This document shows, in pieces, positions 56,571 through 64,000 of a DNA stretch of 64,000 bases (positions are counted from its first letter, which is position 1; each line of letters starts with the position of its first letter). The notes beneath the pieces are model-generated. The model ran no database searches, was not told the DNA's origin, and saw nothing but the letters and a program-made list of their open reading frames with translations. The DNA is taken from assembly GCA_943842425.1 (NCBI GenBank), contig CALTBR010000002.1, forward strand, positions 124,001 through 188,000, given 5' to 3'. The stretch comes from UBA974 sp002292405 (GTDB taxonomy: Bacteria; Bacteroidota; Bacteroidia; Flavobacteriales_D; Sanyastnellaceae). The position numbers and the translations under genes were made by a program.

Positions 56571-57197
56571 TTAATAAAAATTAGTTCTATCACGCTGCCA
56601 ATGCTTGATCATAAAGTATCCGATCAACATCCCACCAAGATGGGCGAAATGAGCGACGTTGTCCCCAGGATTATTTTGGAAAGCAGTCATCAGTTCTATC
56701 GCTCCATATCCCATAACAAAGTATTTGGCTTTTATAGGAATAGGTGGAAAAAGAAGCATGAGTTTTGTATTTGGAAATAGCATACCAAACCCGAGTAACA
56801 ACCCAAAAACACTACCACTGGCACCTAAAACCCAGCCCATATCTACACCTGGGTCGAAAGAATCAATTTGGCTATATATGTTTAAACCTACAGTGAATTC
56901 ATAGAGAAAAAAAGAGCCTATTCCACAGGCCATATAATAGATTAAAAACCTCTTCTCACCCCAAACCCTTTCTAGCGCACTACCAAACACCACAAGCGCA
57001 AACATGTTAAATAACAGATGCGTAAAACCGCCATGCATAAACATGTAAGTTACCATCTGCCATGGGTAGAAGTCTGGAGAAAGTGGATAGTGACCCATAA
57101 ACCAAAACTGCATTTGCGGAAATGCTTGTTGGGCAAGGAAAACCAATACGTTAATGATGACTAAATTCTTAACTACCGGTGTCATTCTGTCTAACAT
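56571..57197 (-). CDS. Rhomboid-family intramembrane serine protease
   Basis: 208 residues, six membrane helices. YMFMHGGFTHLLFNMFALVVF, the Ser motif VLGASGSVFGLLLGFG and the His motif AHFAHLGGMLIGYFMI are all canonical, so this member should be active. It cleaves membrane-anchored substrates. It lies between mutL (8 bp upstream) and the second rhomboid. Confidence 0.92.
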   Translation of the reverse strand: MLDRMTPVVKNLVIINVLVFLAQQAFPQMQFWFMGHYPLSPDFYPWQMVTYMFMHGGFTHLLFNMFALVVFGSALERVWGEKRFLIYYMACGIGSFFLYEFTVGLNIYSQIDSFDPGVDMGWVLGASGSVFGLLLGFGMLFPNTKLMLLFPPIPIKAKYFVMGYGAIELMTAFQNNPGDNVAHFAHLGGMLIGYFMIKHWQRDRTNFY

Positions 57198-57205
57198 AGT
57201 CTGCT

Positions 57206-59035
57206 TTATTTTAATGTTTTTTCGATATTCTCAAGAGAGAATAATGTGTATACGGCTCTCCCTCTTGAATCAATAGCTGGGGATTCGCAGTCGAACAATT
57301 TATTGACAAGATCTACCATCTCATGATGTGTAAGGCTGAACTTATTTTTTTCTGAAAGTTTCAAAGCTCCCGCTTGAGCCGCAGCCTGAGCAAGCTTTTC
57401 CCTTCTCCCCTCCTCATCACTCCAAGTTCCGTCCTTTAGTGCCCCTAAAACGGAATCAATCCAATCCTGCAATCTCCCCGCAAGCCCTGAAGGCACGGTC
57501 ACAACTTCGACTGCCCCTGTATTTGACTTTTCTAACTCAAGACCAAACATCATCAGAATTTCTGATGCCCCTAAAAGCAAATCCGTATCAGCTGTGGAGA
57601 GAGAAATCGGTTCTGGGAAAAGTAATTTTTGACCCAGACTTGATCCCTTTCCATGCCCTGCAAGAAGATATTGCTCGAACAACACTCTTTCATGAGCTCT
57701 CCTGGCATCGATAACAATTACTCCCTGATTACTTTCTGTTACTATAAAGCGAGAGCTTAACAAAAACATATTCGGAGCTTTTTCCTCTACCAATCTTTCT
57801 GTATCAAAGTCAATTTCTCCCTCGGTACCAAACATCTGATACAAGCTGTCAAGTTCCTTTTCTGAGCTTATCTCAAATCCCCCGAATGAGGCTTCAGGAT
57901 TTTTCTTTTTAGGTGTAGATCCCCCCGAAATAAACGGGTTATAGTTGGGGTTAATATTCACTTTAGGTTCATCTACAAATACTCCTGTAGGTGGAGAATC
58001 TAAGGAAATGCTTAGTTCCGATTCGAAATCTAAAGAGGGAGCTACGTTGTGTTTTCCAAGCGCGCGTTTTATGGCGGAGCGAAGTATGGGGAAAATAATT
58101 TGGTCTTCTTCAAACTTCGCTTCCACTTTCGTGGGATGAATATTCACATCAATTTTAGAAGGGTCCACAACGAGGAAAATCGTGTACAACGGAAAGCTAC
58201 CAGGACTAAGAACGCCCTCATACGCATTCATAATCGCGCGATGCATTAGCGGGTGCTTGATGAACCTTCCGTTTACGAATAAAAATTGTTCACCTCTAGT
58301 ACGTCTAGCAAAAGCTGGCTTTCCGACGAATCCATGAATTTTCACAACATCTGTTTCTTCCTCGACAGGGACTAGCCTCTCGTCGTGCTTAACACCGAAA
58401 ATAGATACAACTCTCTTTCGTAAAGCGCCAGGCCTAAGATTGAAAAGATCGCTACCATTACTTTGAAGTCTGAAACTCAAATCAGGATGGGCCATCGCTA
58501 CCCTTTGGAATTCATCTACGATATGTCTGAGCTCTACTTGATCAGATTTAAGAAAATTACGCCTAGCTGGAACGTTAAAGAAAAGGTTTTTTACTGAAAA
58601 TGATGACCCTTCAGAACATGCCACCGATTCAATATCACTCATCTCATCACCGCTGACAGAAATCTTAACTCCTAAATCAGCATCTGTTTTTCTAGTTTTA
58701 AGTTCTACATGTGATATCGCTGCTATAGAAGCAAGAGCTTCCCCTCGAAAACCCTTCGTAACAAGTGACAATAAATCGTCTGCAGAAGTAATCTTTGAAG
58801 TGGCGTGGCGTGTAAAACATCGCTTTGCATCCGTCTCCCCCATACCCAGTCCATTATCAATCACTTGAATCAGAGTCCGTCCTGCATCTTTTACCACCAC
58901 AACGATCTCCGTAGCTTCAGCGTCCACAGCATTCTCCAGCAATTCCTTTACTACAGAAGCAGGTCTATTCACAACCTCACCAGCTGCGATTTGGTTGGCT
59001 ACATGGTCGGATAACTGAACAATTAAATCATCCAT
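57206..59035 (-). CDS. mutL: DNA mismatch repair protein MutL
   Basis: 609 residues. The N-terminal GHKL ATPase domain has VKELLENAVDAEAT, DNGLGM, RHATSKI and GFRGEALASIAAI. The transducer domain includes VNGRFIKHPLMHRAI and DVNIHPTKVEAKF. The C-terminal dimerisation domain (about 415-605) lacks an obvious metal-binding endonuclease motif of the DQHA(x)2E(x)4E type; RRAHERVLFEQYL occupies that position. It couples mismatch recognition to strand removal. The start overlaps the end of the gene at 59028 by 8 bp. Confidence 0.93.
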   Translation of the reverse strand: MDDLIVQLSDHVANQIAAGEVVNRPASVVKELLENAVDAEATEIVVVVKDAGRTLIQVIDNGLGMGETDAKRCFTRHATSKITSADDLLSLVTKGFRGEALASIAAISHVELKTRKTDADLGVKISVSGDEMSDIESVACSEGSSFSVKNLFFNVPARRNFLKSDQVELRHIVDEFQRVAMAHPDLSFRLQSNGSDLFNLRPGALRKRVVSIFGVKHDERLVPVEEETDVVKIHGFVGKPAFARRTRGEQFLFVNGRFIKHPLMHRAIMNAYEGVLSPGSFPLYTIFLVVDPSKIDVNIHPTKVEAKFEEDQIIFPILRSAIKRALGKHNVAPSLDFESELSISLDSPPTGVFVDEPKVNINPNYNPFISGGSTPKKKNPEASFGGFEISSEKELDSLYQMFGTEGEIDFDTERLVEEKAPNMFLLSSRFIVTESNQGVIVIDARRAHERVLFEQYLLAGHGKGSSLGQKLLFPEPISLSTADTDLLLGASEILMMFGLELEKSNTGAVEVVTVPSGLAGRLQDWIDSVLGALKDGTWSDEEGRREKLAQAAAQAGALKLSEKNKFSLTHHEMVDLVNKLFDCESPAIDSRGRAVYTLFSLENIEKTLK

Positions 59036-59375
59036 TATCTCTAATAAATTCTAACATTTTTCCGAATTCCGTTGTTTCAGCCCAAACCATCATTTTCCAC
59101 GTAATCCATAACAAAACTACCCCTATTAAAATCACCCTGATATTTGCTTTTCTAGCGGCTTTTCTAACAGACCCTCCTTTTCTGAATCTTATGCTAGGAG
59201 CCATCTTTTGCTCGGGAACTTTCTCTCCGCGCTCCTTCGCTACCTCAGACTCTATCCTACGCTTGCGCTCACTCCAATGAGGAGGATCATCGGGAAGATG
59301 TCGGGACTTAAAAACGAATGATCGAGGCTTGGTTCTCACATTGCGGAACATCCCTCGAAGCTTAGGTGCTTCCAT
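59028..59375 (-). CDS. Small single-helix membrane protein, unknown
   Basis: 115 residues. A basic N-terminal ~75 residues (FRNVRTKPRSFVFKSRHLPD ... ERKRRIESEVAKERGEK) is followed by one membrane helix (about 78-98, VILIGVVLLWITWKMMVW) and a short acidic tail. It resembles small proteins found beside mutL and rhomboid genes in Flavobacteriales, but no function is known. Overlap with mutL suggests co-translation. Confidence 0.7.
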   Translation of the reverse strand: MEAPKLRGMFRNVRTKPRSFVFKSRHLPDDPPHWSERKRRIESEVAKERGEKVPEQKMAPSIRFRKGGSVRKAARKANIRVILIGVVLLWITWKMMVWAETTEFGKMLEFIRDNG

Positions 59376-59404
59376 AGTGGCTAATTTACGAGTAAGCAGA
59401 AGTC

Positions 59405-60616
59405 TTAACTACTCTTCTTTGCCCAAATATTCAACACTGATTCCACATCCTTTCCACCGGGGAAACTATTTAATATTTTATGTAAAACTCGCTCCATAGA
59501 AGCATCCGGACAAGATGCTCCACTTGTGAGTAGAATAGTAGGGACACCCTTAAAATCAGTCGTTTCTGACAGAAATCCCTCAGTAACTACAATCTTCTGT
59601 TTGTGAATATCGAAATGATTTAGTTCACCGTTGTCTCCCCAATCGAGTTCATTTCGCACAAAATATGTGGGCTTTACTTTTTCACAAATTTCCACAATAT
59701 GTGATGTGTTAGAACTATTATACCCTCCAACTACAATTACTAAATCCGCTCCACCTTCATCCAAAGCTCCAATTGTAGACCTTTGATTATCGTTCGTAGC
59801 GTAGCAAAGTGTATCTCGTGTATTTGCAAATTCTATTGAAGCCTCTTTTAAAATATCAGCTATCGTCTGAGTCTCAGAAGCTATCATTGTTGTTTGGTTG
59901 ACTACACCAATATTTTGCAAGTCTCGATTAAAATCAAACCCCTCACTCGTGCGTCCCTTAAACATTTGATCGAACCCCTCTGATCCTTCCACCATCATCT
60001 TTGCTAAAGCTTGCGCCTCATTTAAATCTACCACCACTAAAGCCGCAGCATTTTTCGAAGCATGGGAGAATGTAGCCCTCGTTTCTTCATGATCGGGTTT
60101 TCCATGAATTATTACTGTAAAACTATCTCCACCTAATTGCTCAGATCTCTTCCAAACCCTCTCCACAAAAGGGCATGTTGTGTCATATTTACTTATATCT
60201 ACACCGATTTTACAGAGTTTATTTTGCATTTCCAATGTGGTTCCGAAAGCAGGGATGATTACAACGTCATCAGCTGTAACTTGGCTTATAGGTGTTAATT
60301 CTCGGCCTTTTGTGTCCATCAAAAACCTCACTCCTCGACTCTCAAGATCTTCATTCACTTCTGGATTGTGAATCATTTGGCTTAAAATAAAAATCTGTTT
60401 GTCTGGATTTTCTATGATTGCTTTGTATGCAATTTCAATTGCGTTTTCTACTCCGAAACAAAATCCGAAATGTCTTGCCAGTTGAATTTTTACATTTCCG
60501 AAATCCAGTAAAGTTGGCGTAAAATCTACCTTTCTCACATCCAACTCTTTCCTCCTAGCCTTTACCTTACTTATGATGGGACTTCTAAAATGATCTGGTA
60601 TATCGAAACTGCGCAT
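59405..60616 (-). CDS. ispH: 4-hydroxy-3-methylbut-2-enyl diphosphate reductase
   Basis: 403 residues, the long form also seen in other Bacteroidota and in plants and cyanobacteria rather than the ~310-residue E. coli form. Last step of the MEP isoprenoid pathway. The three cysteines that hold the iron-sulfur cluster are visible in HFGFCFGVENAI, YDTTCPFVERVW and SGASCPDASME. Also typical are VVGGYNSSNTSHIVEI and VVNQTTM. Confidence 0.93.
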   Translation of the reverse strand: MRSFDIPDHFRSPIISKVKARRKELDVRKVDFTPTLLDFGNVKIQLARHFGFCFGVENAIEIAYKAIIENPDKQIFILSQMIHNPEVNEDLESRGVRFLMDTKGRELTPISQVTADDVVIIPAFGTTLEMQNKLCKIGVDISKYDTTCPFVERVWKRSEQLGGDSFTVIIHGKPDHEETRATFSHASKNAAALVVVDLNEAQALAKMMVEGSEGFDQMFKGRTSEGFDFNRDLQNIGVVNQTTMIASETQTIADILKEASIEFANTRDTLCYATNDNQRSTIGALDEGGADLVIVVGGYNSSNTSHIVEICEKVKPTYFVRNELDWGDNGELNHFDIHKQKIVVTEGFLSETTDFKGVPTILLTSGASCPDASMERVLHKILNSFPGGKDVESVLNIWAKKSS

Positions 60617-60680
60617 TCGGCGAAATTAATTCTAAATCCCTTCCATTGCTAATTAACTAAACAAAATCCATCAAGTCTAC

Positions 60681-61121
60681 TTAATCTTCTTGCAAATTCT
60701 TATTCTCATTGAACACTAACTTCAACTCATCCGAAATACCTCCTTCACTTCTACGCGCAACCCTTTTCAACTTTCTCAAAATACGCCCATCATCGTAATC
60801 TAAACCCTTTAATTGTTCAAGTGCCATAATTTGAATAAGCGTGCCTTGTAACAGTGGCTCTGATGTAAAAACTGGCCACTCCTCCGTGTCTATTTCTACC
60901 CTAATTTCATCACTCTCGGCAATCCATTCTAAAGTCCAAGCATCAATTGCCGGCATATACTCCTCACAGGACCCAGCTCCTCTGTCTAGTCTCCATTCTA
61001 AAGCATCTTTCACCCACTCTCGTGTCGCCAATCTGTTTTCTGGCCAATCCGGTGCGCCCCCGCAAACGAGGCACGCAAAACACCACCAAGGCGTTACAGA
61101 TATAGCTGAAAACATCATCAT
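60681..61121 (-). CDS. Hypothetical protein downstream of the saccharopine dehydrogenase-like gene
   Basis: 146 residues, not recognised. The first ~20 residues (MMMFSAISVTPWWCFACLVC) are hydrophobic and could be a signal or lipoprotein leader. The rest is acidic and helical with many Trp and Glu (WVKDALEWRLDRGAGSCEEY). Its ATG overlaps the upstream stop codon (TAATG), so it is translationally coupled to the gene at 61121-62458. Three ATG codons in a row make the exact start uncertain. Confidence 0.6.
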   Translation of the reverse strand: MMMFSAISVTPWWCFACLVCGGAPDWPENRLATREWVKDALEWRLDRGAGSCEEYMPAIDAWTLEWIAESDEIRVEIDTEEWPVFTSEPLLQGTLIQIMALEQLKGLDYDDGRILRKLKRVARRSEGGISDELKLVFNENKNLQED

Positions 61122-62458
61122 TATAGCTCTCTTTGAGACTCTTTAAACACAACCCCGAAATCCTCTAATTTAGGAAGTACCACATCATAATAGTTAGAAG
61201 TTACTGGAATTTCTACCCCCACACTACCAAAACCTCCACCAACCATCATATGTTCAGCCGCAATTGCCATAGGTAAACCTACAGTGTCAGACATCGCAGT
61301 ATACATAGAACTGCGACCTTCTAAGAAAAACTCAGAAGTTCTAGCGTACCGTTTGCCGTCCTTCTCGAACTCGAATCGATGCCACATCACAATCATATCC
61401 CTATCGCCTTCCTCTAGGGCCCACTTTTTCACAAGGAGTGCCTCGATTATTTCTGCAGGTGTTCCTTCTGTAATTCCCGGACCAGCTTCCGTGTCGAAAA
61501 GCCCTAACCATTCTAATCTTTCGTTCGTTTCGTGGTCGCTTATTACAGTTGCATTGATGGCTTCTGAAACCGTCATTCCAACAGTTTTTGAAGGTAAAAA
61601 TGATCTCGTCCATTCGCTCCATGATATATCTTTCGCCCAAACCAATTTCGCGTCATCCCTCACCATACCTAGCTGAACTAAAATATCCCACGACCTACAA
61701 AACCCATCCACTCTCAAAGTCCCTCTGATCAAGGTCTCCATATCAGGCAGATTGTAAATCTCTTCGTATGCAAGGGAGTCACGATTAGGGTAACCTTTAT
61801 AAAGCCGCCCCTCAACCTCAATCGCCCTAAGTCTGCGAAACACTCTATGCGGAGGTTCGAGTTTCACTCTCCCCGCATTCTTAAAGGTTGCTGAACCACC
61901 CTGACCAGCAAGCACGATGTTCCTCGGGTTCCACGAAATCTTGTAATGCCAAGGATTGTTGTCCGACTCCTCAGCGACAAGGCCACCACAATACGATTCA
62001 AATCCCTTCATCACACCCCCATCAGACTTAATCTCATCTATAACCTTCATGGCGCTCATGTGATCAATCCCCGGATCAAGACCTATCTCATTAAGAACTA
62101 GAACACCAGCATCCTTAGCGGCCTCATCAAGGGACATCATCTCATCGTTTAAATAACTGGGAGTAATCACAGGCACTCCAGCAGCAATAGCTACTTTAGC
62201 AACACTGGCATGCAAAAATGCTGGGACCATACTCATCACAAGATCGGCCTCTCCTATCCTCTTATCTCTCTCAATATTATCTAGAACAGACAATTGAAAC
62301 GCTTCTCCTCTCTCATGACCACTCACTTTTTGTTGAGCTACAGAAAGATCAATATCTCCAACAATTACTTTCCAGCCACACTCCTCAGACCTATCTAAAA
62401 GCCTCTTGATTAAAGTACTACAAGACCTTCCTGCTCCTAAAACTAAAATAGACTTCAT
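61121..62458 (-). CDS. Saccharopine dehydrogenase-family oxidoreductase
   Basis: 445 residues. The NAD(P)-binding motif is at the N-terminus (SILVLGAGRSCSTLIKRLL), followed by DLVMSMVPAFLHASVAKVAI, and the substrate-domain block NEIGLDPGIDHMSAMKVIDE, which is diagnostic of saccharopine reductase (Lys9-like). Homologues in Bacteroidota act in lysine degradation or related amino acid metabolism; the actual substrate here is not certain. Confidence 0.87.
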   Translation of the reverse strand: MKSILVLGAGRSCSTLIKRLLDRSEECGWKVIVGDIDLSVAQQKVSGHERGEAFQLSVLDNIERDKRIGEADLVMSMVPAFLHASVAKVAIAAGVPVITPSYLNDEMMSLDEAAKDAGVLVLNEIGLDPGIDHMSAMKVIDEIKSDGGVMKGFESYCGGLVAEESDNNPWHYKISWNPRNIVLAGQGGSATFKNAGRVKLEPPHRVFRRLRAIEVEGRLYKGYPNRDSLAYEEIYNLPDMETLIRGTLRVDGFCRSWDILVQLGMVRDDAKLVWAKDISWSEWTRSFLPSKTVGMTVSEAINATVISDHETNERLEWLGLFDTEAGPGITEGTPAEIIEALLVKKWALEEGDRDMIVMWHRFEFEKDGKRYARTSEFFLEGRSSMYTAMSDTVGLPMAIAAEHMMVGGGFGSVGVEIPVTSNYYDVVLPKLEDFGVVFKESQREL

Positions 62459-62571
62459 CTAAACTTGAATTATCAATATTTAACTCTGAAAGATATGGCA
62501 CGCAAATTGTTTTTACCCAAAATCAATACAAAACCTACAAAAGCATATCTTGCAAGTATTATTTCTCCCAT

Positions 62572-63957
62572 ATGAAAAATATTATTTCTCCTTTTATAAT
62601 AGTACTTACTGCTATTACCCTTTGCGCTTCACTAAACAGCTGTAAAGGAGCTAAGTCATACGTCAAACGTGGAGCTAAGATGGAAGCCGCCGGAATGATT
62701 GACCAAGCCGCAGACTTTTACTCCACTGCTCTCAAGAAAAAACCAGCAAACTTAGATGCTCTATCTGGTCTCAATCGTACAGGCCAAATCATACTTTCTC
62801 GACACCTCGCATTGTTCGATGAAGCTACCCTACGCAGCGATAAGGAGTCCGCAATTCGTAACTTCAAGAATGCTGAATCGTTCTATGACAAGGTTAACGC
62901 TTTTGGTGTAACTCTCAACTTTCCAGACTCGAAAAGAGCTCAATACGAATCTGTGAAAAACGACCATGTTCAAGAATTATACACTATTGCGACCTCACAC
63001 CTTGAAAAGTTAGAATACAACCAGGCGCTCAAACTGTTAGAGGAAATTACATCTCTTGTACCTGGCTTTAAAGATGCCGCCTCACTTGCTGATTTCGCCT
63101 TCTGCACACCAACTTACGATTTAGCAATGACTGCAATGGACGACAAGCTATTTCGTTCTGCATATGAAACTTTCTCAGATGTAGTTAACCGCGATGAAAC
63201 ATTTAAAGACGCTTCTGAAAGACGTGATGAAGTTTTAGAACTAGGACGCTTCACGATTGCTCTTATGTCTTTCAAGAACGGTTCTAACAGACGTAATATC
63301 AGTACTAAGCTTAGCTCTTATGTAGAACAAAACCTGATGGAATCTAACGACCCTTTCCTGGTCGTTGTAGATCGAGAATCGATTGACTTAATACTCCAAG
63401 AGCAACAACTAGAGCTCAGCGGACTGACATCTGGAGCAGAACTAGAAATAGGTTCACTACTTGGCGTTAAGGCAATTTTAAAGGGAACTGTAACTGGATG
63501 TACAGTCTCAACAACGCCTCTTCGACACGACAACAAACGCGGATACGAAAAATATAGAGTAGAAACTATCGATTCCGAGGGGAAAAAGCGAAACGAAACT
63601 AAATACCGCTCCGTTGGATACTCTGAATTTTATCAATCATCTGAAGTTGCCATGTCATTCACACTCAAGCTCGTTTCTATGGAAACAGGAGCTATCTTAT
63701 CTAGTAAAACAATTGAATCTTACTCTTCTGACGATGTTCGATACTTAAAATACGGAGGTAATGCTAGAATGCTTTACCCCGCAAAATCTAATGGATCAGT
63801 TAACGCGTCAAGTAGTGGACACAATATGCTTCTAGGTCTAATTGGGCAAAGAGAAAATTTAAAAAACGACAATATAATGGTTGATGATGTCACCAAGAAT
63901 TTAGCCGTGAAAATCCAGCGCGAAATAGAAAGCATCATTAAAGAACAGGTAAGGTAA
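62572..63957 (+). CDS. CsgG-like lipoprotein with TPR-like N-terminus
   Basis: 461 residues. A signal ending in a lipobox-like LNSC (about residue 24) suggests a lipid-anchored periplasmic or outer-membrane protein. Residues 30-215 are helical TPR-like repeats (QAADFYSTALKKKPANLDAL, then HLEKLEYNQALKLLEEI). Residues about 228-450 resemble the CsgG/FlgP type: FTIALMSFKNGSN, VVVDRESIDLILQEQQLEL and LLGVKAILKGTVTG. CsgG forms the curli export pore; whether this homologue forms a pore is not shown. No other curli genes are nearby. Confidence 0.75.
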   Translation: MKNIISPFIIVLTAITLCASLNSCKGAKSYVKRGAKMEAAGMIDQAADFYSTALKKKPANLDALSGLNRTGQIILSRHLALFDEATLRSDKESAIRNFKNAESFYDKVNAFGVTLNFPDSKRAQYESVKNDHVQELYTIATSHLEKLEYNQALKLLEEITSLVPGFKDAASLADFAFCTPTYDLAMTAMDDKLFRSAYETFSDVVNRDETFKDASERRDEVLELGRFTIALMSFKNGSNRRNISTKLSSYVEQNLMESNDPFLVVVDRESIDLILQEQQLELSGLTSGAELEIGSLLGVKAILKGTVTGCTVSTTPLRHDNKRGYEKYRVETIDSEGKKRNETKYRSVGYSEFYQSSEVAMSFTLKLVSMETGAILSSKTIESYSSDDVRYLKYGGNARMLYPAKSNGSVNASSSGHNMLLGLIGQRENLKNDNIMVDDVTKNLAVKIQREIESIIKEQVR

Positions 63958-64000
63958 AGTAAAGGAATTTGAAGCAACGTCTACACTCCATCAGCATACT

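Noticed and set aside
62572..63957. Curli export operon
   Set aside because: Only a CsgG-like domain is seen; no curlin, CsgE or CsgF-like gene lies in the window.

Overview
The window reads as a chromosome segment of a Bacteroidota bacterium, most likely an aquatic member of the Flavobacteriales. The evidence is: type IX secretion (T9SS) type A sorting domains on two proteins; tRNA promoters of the Bacteroidota form (TTG/TTTG, an 18-19 nt spacer, then TATCTTTG or a near match); a DUF5606 protein; PafA phosphatase; BshB1; fused SecDF; a long-form IspH; and very large secreted proteins made of Cys/Asp-rich GCxDxxACNY...DDGSC modules and HYR-like Ig repeats.

Layout. 1-8.5 kb: the tail of one FISUMP-domain gene, a ~2,460-residue signal-peptide repeat protein (155-7537, interrupted by two compensating frameshifts), and a decayed FISUMP gene (7801-8518). 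8.5-10.1 kb: three tRNAs (Arg-TCT, Ser-GCT, Pro-TGG); a 53-bp perfect inverted repeat carries the tRNA-Arg 3' end and terminator. 10-28.4 kb: mostly housekeeping genes (cupredoxin-like T9SS cargo, lhgO, UMF1-type transporter, OmpA-family protein, 3-hydroxyacyl-CoA dehydrogenase, DUF5606, restriction-N-like protein, holA, K+ channel, acyl-CoA synthetase, PAP2, fluC, pafA, M61 peptidase, DUF4159, secDF). 28.6-37.7 kb: a 3,024-residue repeat protein with internal duplications of 81, 312 and 864/960 bp. 37.8-44 kb: tatA, Ca2+/Na+ antiporter, panB, pseudouridine synthase, trxB, M15 peptidase, DMT transporter, hpt. 44-51.4 kb: an accessory stretch with a CotH-type T9SS protein, two unknown small genes and a CUB/PKD/P-domain repeat protein; most of it lies between a degenerate tRNA-His 3'-end/terminator copy and the real tRNA-His gene. 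51.4-64 kb: glycosyltransferase, flippase, bshB1, endonuclease/phosphatase-family protein, two rhomboids, mutL, ispH, saccharopine-dehydrogenase-like and CsgG-like lipoprotein genes.

How it fits together. The large proteins at 155, 28605 and 47425 share the same Cys/Asp-rich modules and a short dockerin-like EF-hand terminus (D.NGDG...DLL.FL...WG). Genes at 155, 44070 and 47425 also share their 5' leader and the start MRY, which supports TTG as the start codon at 155 and 44070. Four genes between 44 and 47.4 kb carry a 14-nt box near TGCCGAGGCT upstream of the start, 17 nt from a TATCTT-like -7 element in the clearest cases. This is the best candidate in the window for an under-described, co-regulated cell-surface system that spreads at tRNA loci.

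Caution. At least four single-base insertions in short homopolymer runs break otherwise perfectly conserved genes (12166 and 14733-15644), and both frameshifts in the gene at 155 sit at chimeric joints between repeat variants. Consensus or assembly error should be excluded before any of these is called a pseudogene.
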